From the NCBI RefSeq assembly GCF_019656335.1, contig NZ_BPLZ01000007.1, positions 62,001 to 126,000 on the forward strand: DNA of 64,000 bases, in the 5' to 3' direction. Of the stretch, positions 28,035 through 37,180 are shown in pieces; position 1 is the first letter of the stretch, and each line of letters begins with the position of its first letter. Under the pieces are notes generated by a model that was not told where the DNA came from, searched no databases, and saw nothing but the letters and a program-made list of their open reading frames with translations. The DNA comes from Pseudomonas sp. NCCP-436. GTDB lineage: Bacteria > Pseudomonadota > Gammaproteobacteria > Pseudomonadales > Pseudomonadaceae. Made by a program: the position numbers and the translations under genes.

Positions 28035-29426
28035 ATGACCACCCCTGCCCAGATCGAAGAGCTGAAGACCCTGGTTGAACCCGGCAAGGTGCTGACCGAT
28101 GCCGATTCACTGGAGGCCTACGGCAAGGACTGGACCAAGCACTTCGCCCCGGCACCATCGGCGATTGTGTTTCCCAAGAGCATTGAACAGGTGCAGGCCA
28201 TCGTACGCTGGGCCAATACCCACAAGATCGCTCTGGTGCCGTCGGGTGGACGTACCGGCCTGTCCGCCGCCGCTGTAGCGGCCAATGGCGAGGTGGTGGT
28301 GGCGTTCGACTACATGAACCAGATCCTGGCCTTCAACGAGTTCGACCGCACCGTGGTGTGCCAGCCGGGTGTGGTGACCAAGCAGCTGCAGCTGTTTGCC
28401 GAGGAGCATGGGTTGTACTACCCGGTGGACTTCGCTTCCAGTGGGTCCAGTCAGATTGGCGGCAATATCGGCACCAATGCCGGCGGAATCAAGGTTATTC
28501 GCTACGGCATGACCCGCAACTGGGTGGCTGGCCTGAAAGTGGTGACCGGCACTGGCGAGTTGCTGGAGCTGAATCGTGATCTGATCAAGAACGCTACTGG
28601 CTACGATCTGCGTCAGCTGTTTATCGGCGCTGAAGGCACCCTGGGCTTTGTCGTCGAAGCGACCATGCGCCTGGATCGTGCGCCGAAAAACCTTACCGCC
28701 ATGGTGCTTGGCACCCCGGACTTCGATTCGATCATGCCAGTGCTGCACGCCTTCCAGAGCAAGCTGGATTTGACCGCCTTCGAATTCTTTTCCGACAAGG
28801 CTCTGGCCAAGGTGCTGGCGCGCGGCGACGTTCCGGCACCCTTTGAAACCGAGTGCCCGTTCTACGCGCTACTGGAGTTCGAGGCCACCACCGAGGAAGT
28901 CGCCGAGGCGGCGCTGGCTACCTTTGAGCACTGTGTGGAACAGGGCTGGGTGCTTGACGGTGTGATGAGTCAGAGCCAGCAACAGCTGGAAAACCTCTGG
29001 AAGCTGCGCGAGTACATCTCCGAGACCATCAGTCACTGGACGCCGTACAAGAACGACATTTCGGTCACTGTCGGTCAGGTACCGGCCTTCCTCAAGGACA
29101 TCGACGCCATCGTCGAGGCCAACTACCCGGATTTCGAGGTGGTCTGGTTCGGTCATATCGGTGACGGGAATCTGCACCTGAACATCTTGAAGCCCGAGGC
29201 CATGAGCAAGGATGAGTTCTTTGCCAAGTGCGCCGTGGTCAACCAGTGGGTGTTCGAGACGGTGCAGAAGTACAACGGTTCGATCAGTGCCGAGCATGGC
29301 GTGGGCATGACCAAGCGCGACTACCTGCACTACAGCCGCAGCGCGGCGGAGATCGCCTGTATGAAGGCCATCAAGGCTGTGTTCGATCCGAACGGGATCA
29401 TGAACCCCGGCAAGATCTTTGCCTGA
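28035..29426 (+). CDS. FAD-binding D-2-hydroxyglutarate dehydrogenase
   Basis: This 463-residue flavoenzyme of the FAD-linked oxidase/VAO family has FAD-binding PP-loop elements LVPSGGRTGLSAAAV and SGSSQIGGNIGTNAGGIKVIRYG. The C-terminal domain has a metal-binding FGHIGDGNLHLNIL and an ISAEHGVGMTKR tail. Glycolate and D-lactate dehydrogenases share this fold. Placement divergent to serA favours D-2-hydroxyglutarate dehydrogenase, shown in P. stutzeri to recycle the D-2-HG made by SerA and so drive serine synthesis. Confidence 0.88.
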   Translation: MTTPAQIEELKTLVEPGKVLTDADSLEAYGKDWTKHFAPAPSAIVFPKSIEQVQAIVRWANTHKIALVPSGGRTGLSAAAVAANGEVVVAFDYMNQILAFNEFDRTVVCQPGVVTKQLQLFAEEHGLYYPVDFASSGSSQIGGNIGTNAGGIKVIRYGMTRNWVAGLKVVTGTGELLELNRDLIKNATGYDLRQLFIGAEGTLGFVVEATMRLDRAPKNLTAMVLGTPDFDSIMPVLHAFQSKLDLTAFEFFSDKALAKVLARGDVPAPFETECPFYALLEFEATTEEVAEAALATFEHCVEQGWVLDGVMSQSQQQLENLWKLREYISETISHWTPYKNDISVTVGQVPAFLKDIDAIVEANYPDFEVVWFGHIGDGNLHLNILKPEAMSKDEFFAKCAVVNQWVFETVQKYNGSISAEHGVGMTKRDYLHYSRSAAEIACMKAIKAVFDPNGIMNPGKIFA

Positions 29427-29436
29427 GCATTGCAAG

Positions 29437-29463
29437 CGCCCGCCTGACAGCGGGCGTTTTTGT
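29437..29463 (+). terminator. Rho-independent terminator
   Basis: CGCCCGC-CTGACA-GCGGGCG is followed by TTTTTG, 10 bp after the D-2-hydroxyglutarate dehydrogenase stop. Confidence 0.9.
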
Positions 29464-29542
29464 ATCCGGCCCTGTGTCGGTTAAGGTACGGCATCGGCCA
29501 CAAGCCACGATGTCCACAATACGAACAACACAGGAGTCGGTG

Positions 29543-30208
29543 ATGAGTTACCAGCACCAGTACGTCGACGGTACCACCGTCCACTTTCCCCTTGGCAAGG
29601 TGGTCTGCATAGGTCGCAATTATGCCGAGCACGCCCGGGAACTGAACAACCCGGTTCCCACCGAGCCGCTGCTGTTCATCAAGCCCGGTTCCTGCGTGGT
29701 GCCCATTGAGAAGGGGTTTCTCATTCCGGATGACCGCGGCGCGGTGCATTACGAGGCGGAAATTGCGGTACTGATTGGCAAGCCGCTGTCGCGTCATCCG
29801 GACGCCGAGGAAGTGCTCGATGCCATCAGCGGCTTCGCCCCGGCCCTCGATCTGACCCTGCGTGACGTGCAGGCCAAACTCAAGGAAAAGGGCTATCCCT
29901 GGGAGATTGCCAAGAGCTTCGACGGCGCCTGTGTGCTGGCTCCCTTCGTGCCGGGTGATGCAATTGAGGATCTGGCAGATATCGGCATTCGTCTGAGCAT
30001 TAATGGTGAGCTTCGCCAGGACGGCAATAGTCGTGACATGCTCAACCCCATCGTGCCGATGATCCGGCATATGGCCGGACATTTTGCTCTGCAGCCCGGT
30101 GACGTGATCCTGACCGGCACGCCGGTCGGCGTTGGAGCCCTGAACAAGGGGGATGAACTGGTGCTGGAACTGGTTGGCCACAGCCGCTTTACCAGTTGCG
30201 TGCTCTAG
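29543..30208 (+). CDS. Fumarylacetoacetate hydrolase family protein
   Basis: This 221-residue protein of the FAH superfamily has KVVCIGRNYAEHARELNNPVPTEPLLFIKP, metal-binding HYEAEIAVLIG (E-x-E), and GFAPALDLTLRDVQAKLKEKGYPWEIAKSFD. It ends in VILTGTPVGVG. The short single-domain form matches the FahD/YcgM group, for which oxaloacetate tautomerase or acylpyruvase activity is described. I chose the ATG at 29543 with CAGGAG upstream. It lies downstream of the terminator after the dehydrogenase, so it probably has its own promoter. Confidence 0.88.
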   Translation: MSYQHQYVDGTTVHFPLGKVVCIGRNYAEHARELNNPVPTEPLLFIKPGSCVVPIEKGFLIPDDRGAVHYEAEIAVLIGKPLSRHPDAEEVLDAISGFAPALDLTLRDVQAKLKEKGYPWEIAKSFDGACVLAPFVPGDAIEDLADIGIRLSINGELRQDGNSRDMLNPIVPMIRHMAGHFALQPGDVILTGTPVGVGALNKGDELVLELVGHSRFTSCVL

Positions 30209-30403
30209 TCGTCACGACAACAGCTGGCGCGTGCCGGGCGGGTCCAGGCCTGGGCGGTGTTGCAGCAGTCCTGTGGCATGCGCCATTGCAGCCTGTGCCG
30301 GGGCCGCGACCAGCTTTCAGCTTCGCTTAAGCTGTCATTCAGTCTGGCTTCAGCTAGCGCTACTAATCTGAACCTGTCACTTACGAACTACGAGGTTCAC
30401 GTC

Positions 30404-30751
30404 ATGAAACGTACCGCTTTCGCTCTGATGTTCCTGCCCCTTATCAGCGCTGGTGCCTTCGCTGCCGGCTACACCGGTCCGGGCGCTACACCGCAGGTCA
30501 CTACTGTAGCTGGCGCACTGGAAGCTGCCGATGACGCCCAGGTGGTGTTGGAAGGGCAGATCGTCAAGCGCCTGGGAGATGAGCGTTATGAATTCCGTGA
30601 TGCCACTGGCACCATCCAGGTCGAGATCGACGATGAAGACTGGCCGGGCCAGAGCGTTTCGGAGAATACCAAGGTGCGTCTGACCGGTGAGGTTGACAAG
30701 GATGTCAACCAGCTTGAAGTCGATGTGGATCGTGTTGAGCTGATCAACTGA
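30404..30751 (+). CDS. YgiW/YdeI-type periplasmic BOF-domain protein
   Basis: This 115-residue protein has a signal peptide (MKRTAFALMFLPLISAGAFA, cleavage before AGYTG). A bacterial OB-fold (BOF) domain follows: VTTVAGALEAADDAQVVLEGQIVKRLGDERYEFRDATGTIQVEIDDEDWPG in segments, ending LEVDVDRVELIN. Relatives YgiW and YdeI are linked to stress tolerance. The fold can bind ligands without known catalysis. I chose this ATG because it starts the signal peptide; upstream reading is not conserved in character. Confidence 0.88.
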   Translation: MKRTAFALMFLPLISAGAFAAGYTGPGATPQVTTVAGALEAADDAQVVLEGQIVKRLGDERYEFRDATGTIQVEIDDEDWPGQSVSENTKVRLTGEVDKDVNQLEVDVDRVELIN

Positions 30752-30772
30752 CCCGTGCTGATGCTTCGCTGT

Positions 30773-30794
30773 CCGCCACATTTGAATGTGGCGG
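30773..30794. repeat. Perfect 10-bp inverted repeat
   Basis: CCGCCACATT-TG-AATGTGGCGG lies between the BOF-protein stop and the next gene start, 30 bp before its ATG. No T-tract follows. It could be a terminator-like stem, an operator, or a leader hairpin that affects the downstream gene. Confidence 0.55.
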
Positions 30795-30823
30795 GCTGGT
30801 TTACGTCTGTTCGAGAACTTTTC

Positions 30824-31738
30824 ATGCGCCGCCTGCTTTCACTCAATCCCTGGCTCTGTCTGTTGCTCTTCGTATTGCTGGCAAGCAGCCTGTTGGCCCA
30901 GCAGTACCGTCTTTTCGAGCGTGGCTGGTTCGCGCTGCAGGCCTGGCAGAACAGCGAGGCGTGGAGCGAGCGTTCGCTATGGCTGGGTGATTACCAGGTG
31001 GTCATTGATGCCAGACCGATCGAGGGCATTCGCGATGTATCGGCTCTGACGTATGATCCCGACAGGAAAAGTCTGTTTAGCGTGGCCAATAAGCCGGCCC
31101 GGGTGCTCGAACTGAGTCTGGAAGGCGAGCTGCTGCGGATCATCGATCTGCAGGGCTTCGGTGATCCGGAGGCCATCGAATACATTGCGCCGGGAGTGTT
31201 CGTGATCGCTGACGAGCGCGAGCAGCGCCTGGTCAAGGTGCGTATCGACGATAACACCCGGGTGCTGGATGCGGCCCATGCCCAGCAACTGTCGCTGGGT
31301 ATGGGCCTCAATGGCAACAAGGGGTTCGAGGGGCTGGCCTATGACCCGGCCCGCCAGCGGCTGCTGGTGGCTAAGGAGCGCGACCCGGTGCGGATCTTCG
31401 AAGTGCTGGGCTTTCCCCATACCGCTGACGATAAGCCGCTGACCTTGCAGATCAACACGGATCCCAAGCGTGACTCGCGGTTGTTCGTGCGTGACGTTTC
31501 GAGTCTGGACTTTGACGATGTCACCGGCCATCTGCTGGTGCTGTCGGACGAGTCGCGGCTGGTGATCGAGCTGGATAGCGATGGCAAGCCGATCAGCACC
31601 CTGTCGTTGCTGGCCGGCCAGCACGGCCTGCAACGCAGTGTGCCGCAGGCTGAGGGGCTGGCCAGCGATGGCAGGGGCAACCTTTATCTGATCAGTGAGC
31701 CGAATCTGTTCTATTCGTTCCGCAAATCTGTTCGTTAG
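30824..31738 (+). CDS. SdiA-regulated family protein
   Basis: This 304-residue protein has an N-terminal membrane anchor or signal (about residues 8-25, WLCLLLFVLLASSLLAQQY). Its extracytoplasmic domain is of the SdiA-regulated family, a predicted beta-propeller: IRDVSALTYDPDRKSLFSVANKPARVLELSLEGELL, then FGDPEAIEYIAPGVFVIADERE and AEGLASDGRGNLYLISEPN. Its function is unknown. I chose the ATG at 30824. The stop overlaps that of the convergent yegP-like gene by a few bases. Confidence 0.82.
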   Translation: MRRLLSLNPWLCLLLFVLLASSLLAQQYRLFERGWFALQAWQNSEAWSERSLWLGDYQVVIDARPIEGIRDVSALTYDPDRKSLFSVANKPARVLELSLEGELLRIIDLQGFGDPEAIEYIAPGVFVIADEREQRLVKVRIDDNTRVLDAAHAQQLSLGMGLNGNKGFEGLAYDPARQRLLVAKERDPVRIFEVLGFPHTADDKPLTLQINTDPKRDSRLFVRDVSSLDFDDVTGHLLVLSDESRLVIELDSDGKPISTLSLLAGQHGLQRSVPQAEGLASDGRGNLYLISEPNLFYSFRKSVR

Positions 31739-32070
31739 CTACTCAGATCCGTCAGTGTGGCGTCGGTGGCATGGTTTATCACTGACTCCACACCGTTTCG
31801 GCAATTGGCGGCACTGGCGTACATCTGGCTCTGGCCGATTACCTGGCCATTGGTGGCCTTGAGCACGAAGTAGTGTTTGTCGTTGCTGGCGGCTTTGATC
31901 TCGAAGGCGCCTTCGCGCTGGGCGTTCCGGCGCACTGATTCGATACCGTCCAGCGCCGAGGTCTTGGCCTTGTACATCTCGCTGGCGAGAATCACCTGGC
32001 CGTTGCTGGCCAGCAGGTTGAAGTGGAACTGGCCGTCTTTGGCTTTTTTCAGTTCGAATTTTCCAGGCAT
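31735..32070 (-). CDS. yegP: YegP family protein (DUF1508 repeats)
   Basis: This 111-residue protein has two tandem DUF1508 repeats: GKFELKKAKDGQFHFNLLASNGQVILASEMY (about residues 2-34) and AFEIKAASNDKHYFVLKATNGQVIGQSQMY (about 52-84). Each is followed by a helix with a conserved GIESV/GVESV. Its function is unknown. I chose MPGKFE as start because the family begins there. In pseudomonads I recall this gene next to rpiA. Here 26 kb of cad and siderophore genes separate them. Confidence 0.9.
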   Translation of the reverse strand: MPGKFELKKAKDGQFHFNLLASNGQVILASEMYKAKTSALDGIESVRRNAQREGAFEIKAASNDKHYFVLKATNGQVIGQSQMYASAANCRNGVESVINHATDATLTDLSS

Positions 32071-32133
32071 ATGTGTAATTTCTCCCAAGGCTGCGGCGCA
32101 ATGCCGAAGTGATCCTTGGAAAACTCTAGTCCA

Positions 32134-32586
32134 TCAGTGCGAATGGCTCCTCCCTACATGGCTGTGGCCGTCGTCCGGCAGAGCTTGCACTCCGCCGCTG
32201 GCATTGAGCTGGCGGAGAATGCCGCAGGCTTCGGACTCCTGGCCGCCACGGCAGCGCTCACGTAGCTCGCAGAGCTGCCGGCGCAGAGCCTGCAGACTGG
32301 CGATGCGGGCCTCGACGTGCTCAATATGCTCGTCCACCAGACCGTCGACACCGGCGCAGCTTTCCTGTGGCAGGTCGCGCAAGGCCAGCAGTCGGCGGAT
32401 TTCTTCCAGGGTCATGTCCAGCGTGCGGCAGTTGCGGATAAACACCAGCCGTTCCAGGTGCTCGCTGCTGTACAGGCGATAATTTCCTTCGCTGCGCGCG
32501 GGCGCCGGCAGCAGACCCTCCCGCTCGTAATAGCGGATGGTCTCTACCTGGCAGTCGGCCTTTTTCGCCAGTTCGCCGATTTTCAT
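32134..32586 (-). CDS. cadR: Cd(II)/Pb(II)-responsive MerR regulator CadR
   Basis: This 150-residue MerR-family activator-repressor has a winged HTH at residues 1-70 (MKIGELAKKADCQVETIRYYEREGL). A dimerisation helix and metal-site cysteines Cys77, Cys112 and Cys121 follow. The C-terminal histidine-rich tail (GHSHVGRSHSH) is typical of Pseudomonas CadR. It is divergent from cadA across a 79-bp region holding the operator, and is expected to bend DNA and activate cadA on cadmium binding. The N-terminal 60 residues are very close to what I know of P. putida CadR. Confidence 0.96.
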   Translation of the reverse strand: MKIGELAKKADCQVETIRYYEREGLLPAPARSEGNYRLYSSEHLERLVFIRNCRTLDMTLEEIRRLLALRDLPQESCAGVDGLVDEHIEHVEARIASLQALRRQLCELRERCRGGQESEACGILRQLNASGGVQALPDDGHSHVGRSHSH

Positions 32587-32605
32587 TTCGCGTACTCCTT
32601 GGGGC

Positions 32606-32636
32606 TTGACCCTATAGTGACTACAGGGTGTCTACT
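32606..32636 (+). promoter_or_regulatory. MerR-type cadA promoter with CadR operator
   Basis: The -35 TTGACC at 32606-32611 and -10 TCTACT at 32631-32636 are 19 bp apart, the long spacer typical of MerR-controlled promoters. The dyad ACCCTATAG-TGA-CTACAGGGT at 32609-32629 sits within it with one arm mismatch. Confidence 0.9.
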
Positions 32637-32665
32637 CGGCAACAGTTACCTGACGGAGACTGTCC

Positions 32666-34855
32666 ATGAGCTGCTGCAATCACATCGGGAAATCACACGG
32701 CCACGAGCCGGTGCACACGCCTCGGAACGAGGCACAGGAGCCTCTGAACGGCGCGCTGACCAGTCGGATTCGTATTGAGCAGATGGATTGCCCGACCGAG
32801 GAACGGCTGATTCGTGATGCCCTGAGCCGCCTGCCGGAAGTAGCCGGCCTGCGCTTCAACCTGCTGCAGCGGATACTGACCGTCAGTCACGCTGAGGGTG
32901 CGCTTGAGCAGGTGCTGGCGGCAATTCGTGAGCTGGGTTTTACCCCGCAGCTGGAAAGTGAAGGCAGTGCTGCGGCGGTACCCGAAGAGTCCGCACGGCA
33001 GCCTGGCTGGTGGCTGTTGCTGCTGGCCGGTGTGCTGGCACTGAGTTCCGAGCTGATCCACTTCATCGGGCTCGGCCCCGAATGGCTGAAGGCGCTGCCT
33101 GCGCTGGCGGCCATCGCCTTGTGCGGATTGTCTACCTATCGCAAGGGCTGGATCGCACTGAAGAATCGCAATCTCAACATCAATGCGTTGATGAGTATTG
33201 CCGTTACCGGTGCGGTGCTGATCGGCCAGTGGCCGGAAGCCGCCATGGTGATGGTGCTGTTCAGTCTGGCCGAGCGGATTGAGGCGTGCTCGCTGGAGCG
33301 GGCGCGTAATGCGATTGCCGGGCTGATGGAGCTGGCTCCGCTGCGCGCTACTGTGCAGCAGGACGATGGCAGCTGGCAGGAGGTTGATGTGCAGTCTGTT
33401 GCCTTCGGGGCGCGGATCCGGGTGCGCCCGGGTGAGCGCATCAGTCTCGATGGCGAGGTGGTTTCCGGTGAGTCGACGGTGAATCAGGCTCCGATTACCG
33501 GGGAGAGCCTGCCAGTGGAGAAGCGCACGGGTGATCCGGTTTTCGCCGGTACCATCAACGAAGCCGGCTCGCTGGAGTTTCGTGTCACTGCGGCGGCGCG
33601 TGACACCACGCTGGCGCGGATTATCCGCGCGGTAGAGGAGGCGCAGGGCTCGCGTGCGCCGACCCAGCGCTTCGTCGACCGCTTCTCGCGCATCTACACC
33701 CCGGTGGTGTTCGTTTGTGCGCTGCTGATTGCCGTGCTGCCGCCATTGCTGCTCGGCAGTGGCTGGTTCGACTGGCTCTACCGGGCGCTGGTGCTGCTGG
33801 TGGTGGCCTGTCCCTGCGCTCTGGTGATCTCCACCCCTGTGACCATCGTCAGTGGCCTGGCTTCGGCGGCGCGCAAGGGCATTCTGATCAAGGGTGGCGT
33901 GCATCTGGAGAGCGGCCGCCATCTGAAGCTGCTGGCATTGGACAAGACCGGCACCCTGACCCACGGTCGACCAGTGCAGACCGATTGCCTGGCGCTGACG
34001 GACGCCGACGCGACGCAGGCCGCTGGCTGGGCTGCCAGCCTGGCGGCACGATCTGACCATCCGGTATCCCGGGCACTGGCTCGCCGGGCTGCAGAGCAGG
34101 GGCTGGTGCTGAGCGAGGTCGAGGCTTTCGAGGCACTGCCTGGCCGCGGTACTCGCGGGCGTGTCGCTGGCCGCCTGCTGCACCTGGGTAATCACCGGCT
34201 GGTGGAGGAACTGGGCTTGTGTTCGGAGGCGCTTGAACAACGCCTGGAAACATTGGAGCGCGAGGGCAAGAGTGTGGTGGTGCTGTGTGACGAGCAGCGT
34301 CCGCTGATGCTGTTCGCCGTGGCCGACACCCTGCGCCAGAGCAGCCGTGAAGCGGTTGCCGAGTTGCATGGGCTGGGCGTGCGTACCTGTATGTTGAGCG
34401 GCGACAATGTCCATACCGCTGCGGCCATTGCCGGGCAGGCGGGTGTTGACGAGGCTCACGGTGACCTGCTGCCGGCAGACAAGCTGGCCTGGATCGAGGC
34501 GGCTCAGGCGAAGGGACAGGTAGTGGGTATGGTGGGTGACGGGATCAACGATGCGCCGGCGCTGGCACGGGCCGAGATCGGCTTTGCCATGGGGGCGGCG
34601 GGAACCGACGCCGCCATCGAAACGGCCGATGTCGCGCTGATGGACGATGATCTGCGCAAGATTCCCGCCTTCGTCCGGTTGTCGCGGCAGACCCATGCCA
34701 TCCTGCTGCAGAACATCACTCTGGCGCTGGGCATCAAGGCGGTATTCCTTGGCCTGACACTGGCCGGGCAGGCGACCATGTGGATGGCGGTATTCGCCGA
34801 CATGGGCGTTAGCCTGATGGTGGTGTTCAATGGTCTGCGACTGTTGCGCAAGTGA
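32666..34855 (+). CDS. cadA: Cd/Zn/Pb-exporting P1B-type ATPase CadA
   Basis: This 729-residue heavy-metal ATPase starts with a Cys/His-rich end (MSCCNHIGKSHGHEPVH). One HMA-like domain with MDCPTEERLI (Cys42) follows, where the second cysteine of the usual CxxC is Glu, as in other CadA proteins. The motifs are TGE (279-280 region), the metal-channel Cys382-Pro-Cys384, phosphorylated Asp426 in DKTGTLT, and GDGINDAPAL near residue 625. It pumps divalent cations out to the periplasm. The CadR-type promoter lies immediately upstream. Confidence 0.96.
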   Translation: MSCCNHIGKSHGHEPVHTPRNEAQEPLNGALTSRIRIEQMDCPTEERLIRDALSRLPEVAGLRFNLLQRILTVSHAEGALEQVLAAIRELGFTPQLESEGSAAAVPEESARQPGWWLLLLAGVLALSSELIHFIGLGPEWLKALPALAAIALCGLSTYRKGWIALKNRNLNINALMSIAVTGAVLIGQWPEAAMVMVLFSLAERIEACSLERARNAIAGLMELAPLRATVQQDDGSWQEVDVQSVAFGARIRVRPGERISLDGEVVSGESTVNQAPITGESLPVEKRTGDPVFAGTINEAGSLEFRVTAAARDTTLARIIRAVEEAQGSRAPTQRFVDRFSRIYTPVVFVCALLIAVLPPLLLGSGWFDWLYRALVLLVVACPCALVISTPVTIVSGLASAARKGILIKGGVHLESGRHLKLLALDKTGTLTHGRPVQTDCLALTDADATQAAGWAASLAARSDHPVSRALARRAAEQGLVLSEVEAFEALPGRGTRGRVAGRLLHLGNHRLVEELGLCSEALEQRLETLEREGKSVVVLCDEQRPLMLFAVADTLRQSSREAVAELHGLGVRTCMLSGDNVHTAAAIAGQAGVDEAHGDLLPADKLAWIEAAQAKGQVVGMVGDGINDAPALARAEIGFAMGAAGTDAAIETADVALMDDDLRKIPAFVRLSRQTHAILLQNITLALGIKAVFLGLTLAGQATMWMAVFADMGVSLMVVFNGLRLLRK

Positions 34856-34894
34856 GGCTGGCCGTGGCGGCGCCGGTCGCTATTGGTTCGTAAA

Positions 34895-34930
34895 CGGCCG
34901 CAGTGCGGGACAGCGTCACGCCTGCGGCCG
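34895..34930. terminator. Hairpin between cadA and TonB receptor gene
   Basis: CGGCCGCAG (34895-34903) pairs perfectly with CTGCGGCCG (34922-34930) around an 18-base loop. It lies between two convergent stops and lacks a T-tract. It is a possible transcription end for cadA or the receptor gene. Confidence 0.45.
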
Positions 34931-34945
34931 CAAGCACTGGCCGAA

Positions 34946-37180
34946 TCAGAAGTCGATGGTGGCCGACAACTGCAGAGTGCGAGGTGCGCCCAAGCCGCCG
35001 GAGAGGCCGTCACCGCCCTGGGTTGAGCCCAGCCAGTAGGCCTTGTTGGTGGCATTTTGCAATGTTGCGCGCAGGGTGACCGGGCGGGCAGCCACCTCGG
35101 TGCTATAGCGGGCGCCCAGATCGTAGAGAGTATGCGACGGCAGTTGCAGACGCTGATCCTCGGTGACGTAGCGCTCGCCGGTGTAGCTGGCGGCAGCGGT
35201 CAGGGTCAGGCCGGGAACGGCCTGCAGGTCGTACTCGGCGCCCAGTTTGGCGATCAGCCTGGGAATGCCGGAGATCTGATTGCCTTCGATGTTCCGGTTC
35301 AGCGCCTTGGTCATCTGCGCCTTGGTATAGGAAACGCCGCCCATCAGGCGCAATTCGGGGCTGGTCTCGCCAAAGAAGCTCCACTCGATACCGCGGTTGC
35401 GCTGCTCGCCGTAGGTGCCGTAGACATTGCTGACCGGATCCACATAGGCACTGGGTTTCTCGATCTGGAACAGCGCGACGCTGGTGGCGAACTGACCCAG
35501 ATCCCACTTGGCGCCGACTTCGTACTGCTTGGTCACGTACGGGCTCACCACTTCACCGGCGTTGTTCGCAGTCAGCGGCGCGGTGCCGCCCTGGCTCAGG
35601 CCCTCGATGTAGTTGCCGTACAGTGACAGCTCGTCGGTGACCTTGAACAGCAGAGCCGTGGCGGGAGACAGCCGGTGTTCGTCGTACTTGGAGGTCTTGA
35701 CCCGGGCACCGGTCAGGTTGGCGCTCTCCACGTTCTGCCGGCGCGCGCCGACAGTCCACTGAATCCGGTCGTCCCAGAACGACAGGGTGTCGAGCAGGGC
35801 CACGCTCTGTAGCTGCGCCTCGGTGTACTGGGTAATTGGCCCATGCCCCGGGAAGTTCGGTTTAGAGCCGAAATCGGGACGGTTGTAGTTGACTGTGACA
35901 AAGTTCGGCAGCATGGCATCGCGGAAGCTCCACTCCGATTCGTAGTGGGTCGCCGCCAGTGACCAGGCGTGGTTTACCGGGCCGGTGTCGAATTGCCCCT
36001 TGAGGCCGACCTCGCCGGATTTCTGGGTGCCATCGCGGATTGAGCGCACGGCGGTCACGTTGATGTCGCCGGCGTCGTTGAGCAGTGTGTCACGCAGGAT
36101 CAAGGCGTTGTAGCCGCCATCACGCTGCCCCCAGGCGGCGTAGGCGGTCAGCTTGTCATTGAGGTCCACCTCGCCGCGCAGCAGGAAGGTATCGGTATCG
36201 TTGCGGGTATAGGCCCAGTCCGGGGCCAGACCGTGATCGCCTTTTTTCGGGCTGGGCAGGCGGTTCACCGTCGGTGCAATCGAGGAAATGCCGAAGTAGT
36301 TGACGCCGTGCAACAGTTCACGCTGTCGGTACATGTCCAGCGATAGACGAGCCCGTTCGCCGCGCCAGTCGAGCCCCAGCGAGGACAGTTCCATTCGCTG
36401 ATCCTGATTGTCCACGGCAGTATCACCGTCGCGATAGACGCCGTTGTAGCGGATGCCGAATTCCTGGTTGTCACCGAAGCGCCGACCGATATCGACATGG
36501 CCGCCGAACAGGCCATCCGACTCGAAGGTGGTGGTCAGTCGGGTCAGCGGGTCGCTGCCCGCCCGCTTGGGAACCATGTTGATGCTGCCGGCCACGCTGC
36601 CATCCGGCGGCATGCCGTTGAGCAGAGCCGATGGCCCTTTCAGTACTTCGATGCGTTCGGCCATCTCGGTGGAGCTGCGCATGTTCGGTGCCATGCCGAC
36701 CAGACCGTTATAGGTGATGTCGTTAGACGTGGTGGGGAAACCACGGATGATGAAGGTCTCGAAGATGTTGCGCTTGGAGGCGATGTTCACCGAGGGGTCG
36801 GTTTTGCCGATAACCGTGGCAATGTCCTGGGCCTGCTGGTTAAGCATGAATTCTTCGGTGTAGCTGATGGTGCTGAACGGGGTTTCGGTGAAGTCCTTGG
36901 TTCCCATCAGCCCGACCCGGCTGCCGGTTGCAACCTGTCCCCCGGCATAGGCGGGCGGCAGGTTGCCAGCCGAGTCCATGCTGCCCTGCACCATGGTATC
37001 CGGCAATTGCAGACTGTCACCGCCAGTCGCCTGGACTTGAGTTTCCGCGGCCAGTGCGCTCAGACCGCCGCCGCCAAGACCGACCAGCAGGGCTGCCTGT
37101 ATGGCAGCCCGTAGGGCCTGGCGGGGGAGGAGGTGTTGGTGCCTGGGTGAGAGGGAGGATCGTTGGCAGCGTTCCGACAT
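34946..37180 (-). CDS. TonB-dependent ferric-siderophore receptor (BauA/FatA-type)
   Basis: This 744-residue outer-membrane receptor has a signal sequence ending near LSALAAETQ. A short N-terminus precedes a plug domain (TKDFTETPFSTISYTEEFMLNQQAQDI, SVNIASKRNIFETFIIRGF, VLKGPSALLNGMPPDGSVAGSINMVPKRA in segments). A 22-strand barrel ends in LQLSATIDF with terminal Phe. There is no STN signalling domain, so it does not signal through a FecR-type partner. I chose the ATG at 37180 with AAGGAA upstream. It is separated by 108 bp from the binding-protein gene and has its own Fur-box-like site. Confidence 0.94.
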   Translation of the reverse strand: MSERCQRSSLSPRHQHLLPRQALRAAIQAALLVGLGGGGLSALAAETQVQATGGDSLQLPDTMVQGSMDSAGNLPPAYAGGQVATGSRVGLMGTKDFTETPFSTISYTEEFMLNQQAQDIATVIGKTDPSVNIASKRNIFETFIIRGFPTTSNDITYNGLVGMAPNMRSSTEMAERIEVLKGPSALLNGMPPDGSVAGSINMVPKRAGSDPLTRLTTTFESDGLFGGHVDIGRRFGDNQEFGIRYNGVYRDGDTAVDNQDQRMELSSLGLDWRGERARLSLDMYRQRELLHGVNYFGISSIAPTVNRLPSPKKGDHGLAPDWAYTRNDTDTFLLRGEVDLNDKLTAYAAWGQRDGGYNALILRDTLLNDAGDINVTAVRSIRDGTQKSGEVGLKGQFDTGPVNHAWSLAATHYESEWSFRDAMLPNFVTVNYNRPDFGSKPNFPGHGPITQYTEAQLQSVALLDTLSFWDDRIQWTVGARRQNVESANLTGARVKTSKYDEHRLSPATALLFKVTDELSLYGNYIEGLSQGGTAPLTANNAGEVVSPYVTKQYEVGAKWDLGQFATSVALFQIEKPSAYVDPVSNVYGTYGEQRNRGIEWSFFGETSPELRLMGGVSYTKAQMTKALNRNIEGNQISGIPRLIAKLGAEYDLQAVPGLTLTAAASYTGERYVTEDQRLQLPSHTLYDLGARYSTEVAARPVTLRATLQNATNKAYWLGSTQGGDGLSGGLGAPRTLQLSATIDF

